Assembly: GCA_964476505.1 (NCBI GenBank)
Contig: CAYZAW010000061.1
Span: forward strand, 1 to 9,116
Direction: 5' to 3'
DNA: 9,116 bases
DNA from: CAYZAW01 sp964476505
GTDB lineage: Bacteria; Bacillota; Clostridia; Christensenellales; CAG-138
Positions 5,638 through 9,116 of this stretch are shown here, piece after piece (the first letter of the stretch is position 1; every line of letters starts with the position of its first letter). The position numbers and the translations under genes are program-made. The notes beneath the pieces are model-generated. The model saw nothing but the letters and a program-made list of their open reading frames with translations. It ran no database searches and was not told the DNA's origin.

Positions 5638-6420
5638 ATGAATTTTAACGGAATTGAAATCAACTGCTTTGAACAGCTTCCCATATTGGAGGCCATTCCA
5701 TTAGACGGGTTAAAAACCATCGCCGCCGTTGGCGCCGGAGGAAAAACCACCTTGCTGTTCACGCTGGCGCAGGCGCTCTATGAGCAGGGCAAAAAAGTGG
5801 TGATCACAACCTCCACCCATTTTCATGTACCGGAGCAGTTTTCCGTGCAGCAAATACTCCCCACCCTTGACGATATCACCGAGGCCGCCAAACGCGGGCT
5901 TCCCGTGGCCTGCGGGGAACCGGTGGATAAAATTCGTTTGGCCGCGCCCGGTGCGGACGCTATGCAAGCGCTTTATGAGCACTTTGACGTTGTTTTAATA
6001 GAAGCGGATGGCTCCAAGGGCTACCCCATAAAAGCGCCCGGCGAGCATGAACCGGTGATACCGCCAAAAACCGATTTGGTTTGCATCGTTGCCGGGCTGT
6101 CCGCCGTTGGAAAAGAAATTTCGGAGGCAAGCTATCGCCCCGAGCTGGTGGCAGAGCTTTTAGAGACCCATGAGCGCCATGTGCTGCATACCCACGACGT
6201 TGCAAACCTGATGTTCAGCGAAAAGGGCGGGCAAAAGAACATTCCTGAAGGCATGCGGCGGATATTCCTGCTCAATCAGGCAGACGGGTTCTGGGGCACC
6301 CAGCGCGCCTATAAAGCCACTGCCATGCTGTTTTATTTGGGTGCGGAGCATGTGGTCGTAACGGATCTGATCAATTCCAACCGTGCCAAGTTGGTTTTCA
6401 TGCCAAAATATACACAATAA
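5638..6420 (+). CDS. yqeC: YqeC-type P-loop protein (selenium-dependent hydroxylase accessory protein)
   Basis: The 260-residue product resembles the YqeC family, putative accessory proteins for selenium-dependent molybdenum hydroxylases in clostridia and E. coli; the exact biochemical role is not settled. Seen in the sequence: a nucleotide-binding P-loop AVGAGGKTT (30-38), VVITTSTHFHVPE (54-66), an acidic metal/nucleotide motif VLIEADGSKGYPIKAP (119-134) followed by EHEPVIP, and an NQAD motif (213-216) at the place of a GTPase NKxD. The length agrees with the family. ATG 5638 has GGGGAGGGGG just upstream, and the gene begins 27 bases after folA, so it may be co-transcribed with thyA-folA. 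No selenium or molybdenum-enzyme gene is visible in the window, so the functional link is from the family only. Confidence 0.82.
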   Translation: MNFNGIEINCFEQLPILEAIPLDGLKTIAAVGAGGKTTLLFTLAQALYEQGKKVVITTSTHFHVPEQFSVQQILPTLDDITEAAKRGLPVACGEPVDKIRLAAPGADAMQALYEHFDVVLIEADGSKGYPIKAPGEHEPVIPPKTDLVCIVAGLSAVGKEISEASYRPELVAELLETHERHVLHTHDVANLMFSEKGGQKNIPEGMRRIFLLNQADGFWGTQRAYKATAMLFYLGAEHVVVTDLINSNRAKLVFMPKYTQ

Positions 6421-6424
6421 CGCC

Positions 6425-6452
6425 TTGACTTCTATTTACAAGGATGTATAAT
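6425..6452 (+). promoter_or_regulatory. Sigma70-type promoter of feoAB
   Basis: The -35 TTGACT (6425-6430) has one mismatch to consensus, followed by a 16-base spacer and a perfect -10 TATAAT (6447-6452). It begins five bases after the yqeC stop codon. Transcription should begin near 6459, just before the 16-bp palindrome at 6461-6476 and about 48 bases ahead of the feoAB ATG. Confidence 0.85.
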
Positions 6453-6460
6453 AACAACGT

Positions 6461-6476
6461 GTTAGATGCATCTAAC
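6461..6476. promoter_or_regulatory. Perfect palindrome, probable metal-repressor operator of feoAB
   Basis: GTTAGATGCATCTAAC is an exact 16-bp palindrome placed at about +2 to +18 of the predicted feoAB transcript, a position where a bound repressor would block initiation. The half-site TTAGAT resembles the TTAGGT half-site of DtxR/IdeR-family iron repressors and is unlike the Fur box. The symmetry and position are seen; the identity of the regulator is inference. Confidence 0.7.
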
Positions 6477-6506
6477 TCATGGAGCATGACACGGGAGGTA
6501 TCTGCT

Positions 6507-9056
6507 ATGGCAAGAACTCTGGGCGCGTTAAAGCCCGGCGAGTCCGGCGTTGTAAGTGCGGTGGGCGCAAGCGATCCGCATGTGAAGCGACGCATCGTGG
6601 ATATGGGCATTACGCCCATGACGGAGGTTTTGGTACAAAAGGTAGCGCCCATGGGCGACCCTATGGAGATCCACCTGCGGGGCTATACCCTCACCATCCG
6701 CCAATCGGACGCGGCGCACATCCAGTTGTTGGACGAACAGGATGTACCCCGTTTTCGCGAGATCGCTAAAAAAGAGGCTGCTGCCAGAAGCGCCCGGGCA
6801 GGAAAGCTGTTAAGCGACGACCCTGCCAACAGCGACCGACCCGCCCATGAAGGCGCGGCGCGCTTGACGGACTGGATCATCACCACGCCGGATAGCAACA
6901 GTAATCCTCCAACGCCGTTTTGCAGCGGCGACTGCCGGCATTGCAAAAAAGCGCAAACCGTGCCAGAAGCGCCATGCGTTAAAGCCGCCGTGCCGGACGA
7001 TCAGCCCGTGAAGCTGGCGTTGGTGGGCAATCCCAATAGCGGCAAAACGACCCTGTTCAACGCCATGACCGGCTCCCACGAATACGTTGGCAACTGGCCG
7101 GGTGTTACCGTTGAAAAAAAGGAAGGCAAGCTAAAAGCCCACGGCCATGATATGACGCTGGTAGACCTGCCGGGCATTTATTCCCTCTCCCCCTATTCCA
7201 TGGAGGAGGTGGTAGCCCGTAATTTTGTGATTCAGGAGCAGCCGGACGCTATCATCAACATCGTTGACGCTACCAATCTGGAACGGAACCTGTATCTCAC
7301 CGTGCAGTTGATGGAGCTGGAGCGCCCCATGATACTGGCGCTCAACATGATGGACGAGGTAGAAAAAAGCGGCGACAAGCTGGACTGCCGCAGGCTCTCT
7401 TTGGAACTGGGCATTCCCGTGGTACCCATCAGCGCCCGCACGGGCGAGGGCGTTGCCGATCTTTTACAGCAGTGCGAAAAGCTCATCAGCCTAGTACACG
7501 CCCAAATGCATCGCGGCTTTTGTATTGAGCCGGATGATTTGTACGACGACAGCACCCACGCCGCCCATCACCGCATCGGCATGATCATCGGAAGCAGCGC
7601 AGAGCAGGCGGGGCTGCCCGCACACTGGGCGGAAATCAAGCTGTTGGAGGGCGACCGCCTGGTGCGGGACGCACTCGCTCTTAGCCCGGAGCAGCAGCAG
7701 GCGCTGGATGCGGTTATTGCGGATTATGTTGGCAAGAATGCCTTAAACGATAATGAAACACGGGTGGCCGACAGCCGGTACCGTTATATCACGCAGGTGG
7801 TCGGCGTTTCTCTCAAGCGAAAGCTGGAAGCGGGGCAGTTAACCCTTTCCGACCGCATCGATGCGATTCTTACAAACAAGTATTTTGCTTTGCCGCTGTT
7901 TTTCGCCATCATGCTGTTGATATTTACCCTCACCTTTGGCACGGTGGGCGCGTGGCTGTCCGATCAGGTGGGGCTGCTCATTGAAACCACGGTTTCTCCC
8001 GCCTGCCGGGCGCTGTTGACCGGTTGGAACGCTTCGCCTTGGCTCATCAGCCTGCTTTGCGACGGTATCATTGCGGGAGTCGGCGGGGTGCTGACCTTTC
8101 TGCCGCAAATCGCGCTGCTGTTCCTTTGCCTCTCCATCTTGGAGGACAGCGGTTACATGAGCCGCACGGCGTTTATAATGGACAAAGCCATGCGCCGGTT
8201 CGGTCTTTCCGGCAAATCCTTTATCCCCCTGTTGATGGGCTTTGGCTGCACGGTGCCCGCAACCATGGGCGCACGCACCATGGAAAACGATAAAGACCGT
8301 AAAATGACCATACTGCTTTTACCCTTTATGAGTTGCAGCGCCAAGCTGCCGGTATACGGGCTTATAACGGGTGCTTTCTTCTCGGAGAATCAGGGGTTGA
8401 TCGTATTTGCGCTATATGCGCTGGGTATCGCGGTAGGCATTGGCACGGGGCTTCTTTTCAAGCGCACGCTGTTTCGTGGGGATGATGCACCCTTTGTGAT
8501 GGAGCTGCCGCCGTACCGCCGCCCCACCGCCGCCAACGTTTTGCGACATGTGGGCGAACGTGTACTGCACTTTCTAGAAAAAGCGGGCACCATCATTCTG
8601 GTCATGAGCGTGGTGCTGTGGTTCCTGCAAAACTTCTCGCTTTCCCTTGCCATGGTGGATAATGCCGAGGGCAGTATACTGGGTGCACTTGGCGGCTTTA
8701 TAGCCCCCGCCCTTTCGCCCTTGGGCTTTGGCGCGTGGCAGGCGGCAGTGGCGTTGCTGTGCGGCGTTGTGGCAAAGGAGGCTGTGGTATCCTCTCTGTC
8801 TCTGTTCTACGGCTTTTCCGCCGTTGCAGGGGATATGGCGGTGCGCTCCGCCCTTTCCGCAACATTCACCCCGCTTTCTGCCTTCTCCTTCTTGGTATTC
8901 GTTTTGCTGTACACCCCCTGCATGGCAGCGGTTGCCACCATGCGAAGGGAACTGAACAGCGGCAAATGGACGGCGTTTATGGTGGTGTATCAAATTGCCG
9001 TAGCCTACATCGCCGCACTGTTCATCTTCCAAGTGGGAACACTGTTTGGACTGTGA
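6507..9056 (+). CDS. feoB: Ferrous iron transport protein, FeoA-FeoB fusion
   Basis: This imports Fe(II) across the cytoplasmic membrane. ATG 6507 (849 residues) is chosen because GGGAGGT (6493-6499) lies seven bases upstream; the longer in-frame start at 6444 would fall in the promoter. Residues 2-75 form a FeoA-like SH3 domain (VKRRIVDMGITPMTEVLV, then the MEIHLRGYTLTIR segment). Residues 76-167 are a linker with cysteines at 139, 143, 146 and 157. The G domain follows: G1 GNPNSGKTT (174-182), G2 T201, G3 DLPG (220-223), G4 NMMD (280-283), G5 SAR (309-311). The membrane part (about 455-849) contains both Gate regions, with GFGCTVPA (C581), PFMSCSAKLPVYG (C610) and TPCMAA (C805). All key residues are present and the gene looks intact. 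Most relatives have FeoA as a separate gene. It is preceded by its own promoter and operator-like palindrome. Confidence 0.96.
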   Translation: MARTLGALKPGESGVVSAVGASDPHVKRRIVDMGITPMTEVLVQKVAPMGDPMEIHLRGYTLTIRQSDAAHIQLLDEQDVPRFREIAKKEAAARSARAGKLLSDDPANSDRPAHEGAARLTDWIITTPDSNSNPPTPFCSGDCRHCKKAQTVPEAPCVKAAVPDDQPVKLALVGNPNSGKTTLFNAMTGSHEYVGNWPGVTVEKKEGKLKAHGHDMTLVDLPGIYSLSPYSMEEVVARNFVIQEQPDAIINIVDATNLERNLYLTVQLMELERPMILALNMMDEVEKSGDKLDCRRLSLELGIPVVPISARTGEGVADLLQQCEKLISLVHAQMHRGFCIEPDDLYDDSTHAAHHRIGMIIGSSAEQAGLPAHWAEIKLLEGDRLVRDALALSPEQQQALDAVIADYVGKNALNDNETRVADSRYRYITQVVGVSLKRKLEAGQLTLSDRIDAILTNKYFALPLFFAIMLLIFTLTFGTVGAWLSDQVGLLIETTVSPACRALLTGWNASPWLISLLCDGIIAGVGGVLTFLPQIALLFLCLSILEDSGYMSRTAFIMDKAMRRFGLSGKSFIPLLMGFGCTVPATMGARTMENDKDRKMTILLLPFMSCSAKLPVYGLITGAFFSENQGLIVFALYALGIAVGIGTGLLFKRTLFRGDDAPFVMELPPYRRPTAANVLRHVGERVLHFLEKAGTIILVMSVVLWFLQNFSLSLAMVDNAEGSILGALGGFIAPALSPLGFGAWQAAVALLCGVVAKEAVVSSLSLFYGFSAVAGDMAVRSALSATFTPLSAFSFLVFVLLYTPCMAAVATMRRELNSGKWTAFMVVYQIAVAYIAALFIFQVGTLFGL

Positions 9057-9063
9057 TGATTGA

Positions 9064-9080
9064 TGGGGACGTTGTCCCCA
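9064..9080. repeat. GC-rich hairpin downstream of feoAB
   Basis: TGGGGAC (9064-9070) and GTCCCCA (9074-9080) form a perfect 7-bp stem around a 3-base loop, eight bases after the feoAB stop. No T-run follows on either strand, so it is not a classical intrinsic terminator, but it could protect the mRNA 3' end or belong to a repeat. Confidence 0.6.
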
Positions 9081-9088
9081 TACCCCTA

Positions 9089-9109
9089 CCAAGGGGCATT
9101 GCCCCTTGG
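9089..9109. repeat. Second GC-rich hairpin after feoAB
   Basis: CCAAGGGGC (9089-9097) and GCCCCTTGG (9101-9109) form a perfect 9-bp stem with loop ATT. With the hairpin at 9064-9080 it makes a tandem pair only eight bases apart. The look is that of a dispersed intergenic palindromic repeat; the window ends seven bases later, so its full extent is unknown. Confidence 0.6.
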
Positions 9110-9116
9110 AACCCTT

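Noticed and set aside
6444..6506. 21-codon N-terminal extension of feoAB
   Set aside because: It starts inside the promoter before the predicted transcription start and has no ribosome binding site; ATG 6507 has a good one.
8574..9092. Minus-strand open frame of 172 codons under feoAB
   Set aside because: It is fully antisense to conserved FeoB membrane segments, and its composition (many H, Q, G, C) is typical of a shadow frame.
1..9116. CRISPR array, tRNA, rRNA, defence system or phage genes
   Set aside because: No regularly spaced repeats, no tRNA-like cloverleaf motifs and no recognisable defence or phage proteins are seen; the phage-like flavour of ThyA reflects the known family, not a prophage here.

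Overview
The window looks like a chromosomal segment of a fairly GC-rich, strictly Gram-positive-type anaerobe of the Clostridia (Firmicutes). The evidence is strong GGAGG-type ribosome binding sites, an rplM-rpsI operon with an L13-leader-like 5' UTR, a clostridial-style dihydrofolate reductase, a YqeC-type protein and a clostridial FeoA-FeoB fusion. No species can be named from sequence reading alone.

Layout. (1) Positions 1-1042 hold the right-hand part of an ISL3-family insertion sequence whose transposase gene is cut by the window start. The element ends against the U-tract of the neighbouring rpsI terminator. (2) Positions 1043-3716 are all minus-strand: an ABC importer pair (ATPase, then permease, 14-bp overlap), followed by rplM and rpsI with their own sigma70-type promoter, a structured leader and a bidirectional-looking terminator. 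(3) Positions 3717-3896 form a divergent intergenic region with a 9-bp inverted repeat. (4) Positions 3897-9056 are all plus-strand: a small two-helix membrane protein, thyA and folA (dTMP synthesis and folate recycling), yqeC (a P-loop protein linked to selenium-dependent molybdenum hydroxylases), and a large feoA-feoB fusion for ferrous iron uptake. (5) The last 60 bases carry two tight GC-rich hairpins.

How the genes fit together. ThyA makes dTMP and oxidises methylene-tetrahydrofolate to dihydrofolate, and FolA reduces it back. The two genes sit with the thyA stop inside the folA ribosome binding site. The feoAB gene has its own consensus-like promoter directly after yqeC, followed at the expected transcription start by a perfect 16-bp palindrome that looks like a metal-responsive repressor operator. 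The ABC pair resembles nitrate/sulfonate/taurine-type importers (possibly for thiamine precursors), but no substrate-binding protein gene is visible beside it.

Most of the window is ordinary housekeeping. The points most worth a second look are the feoAB operator, the four-cysteine linker inside the FeoA-FeoB fusion, the structured leaders of rplM and thyA, the IS/terminator junction, and the unrecognised small membrane protein with a very strong ribosome binding site.
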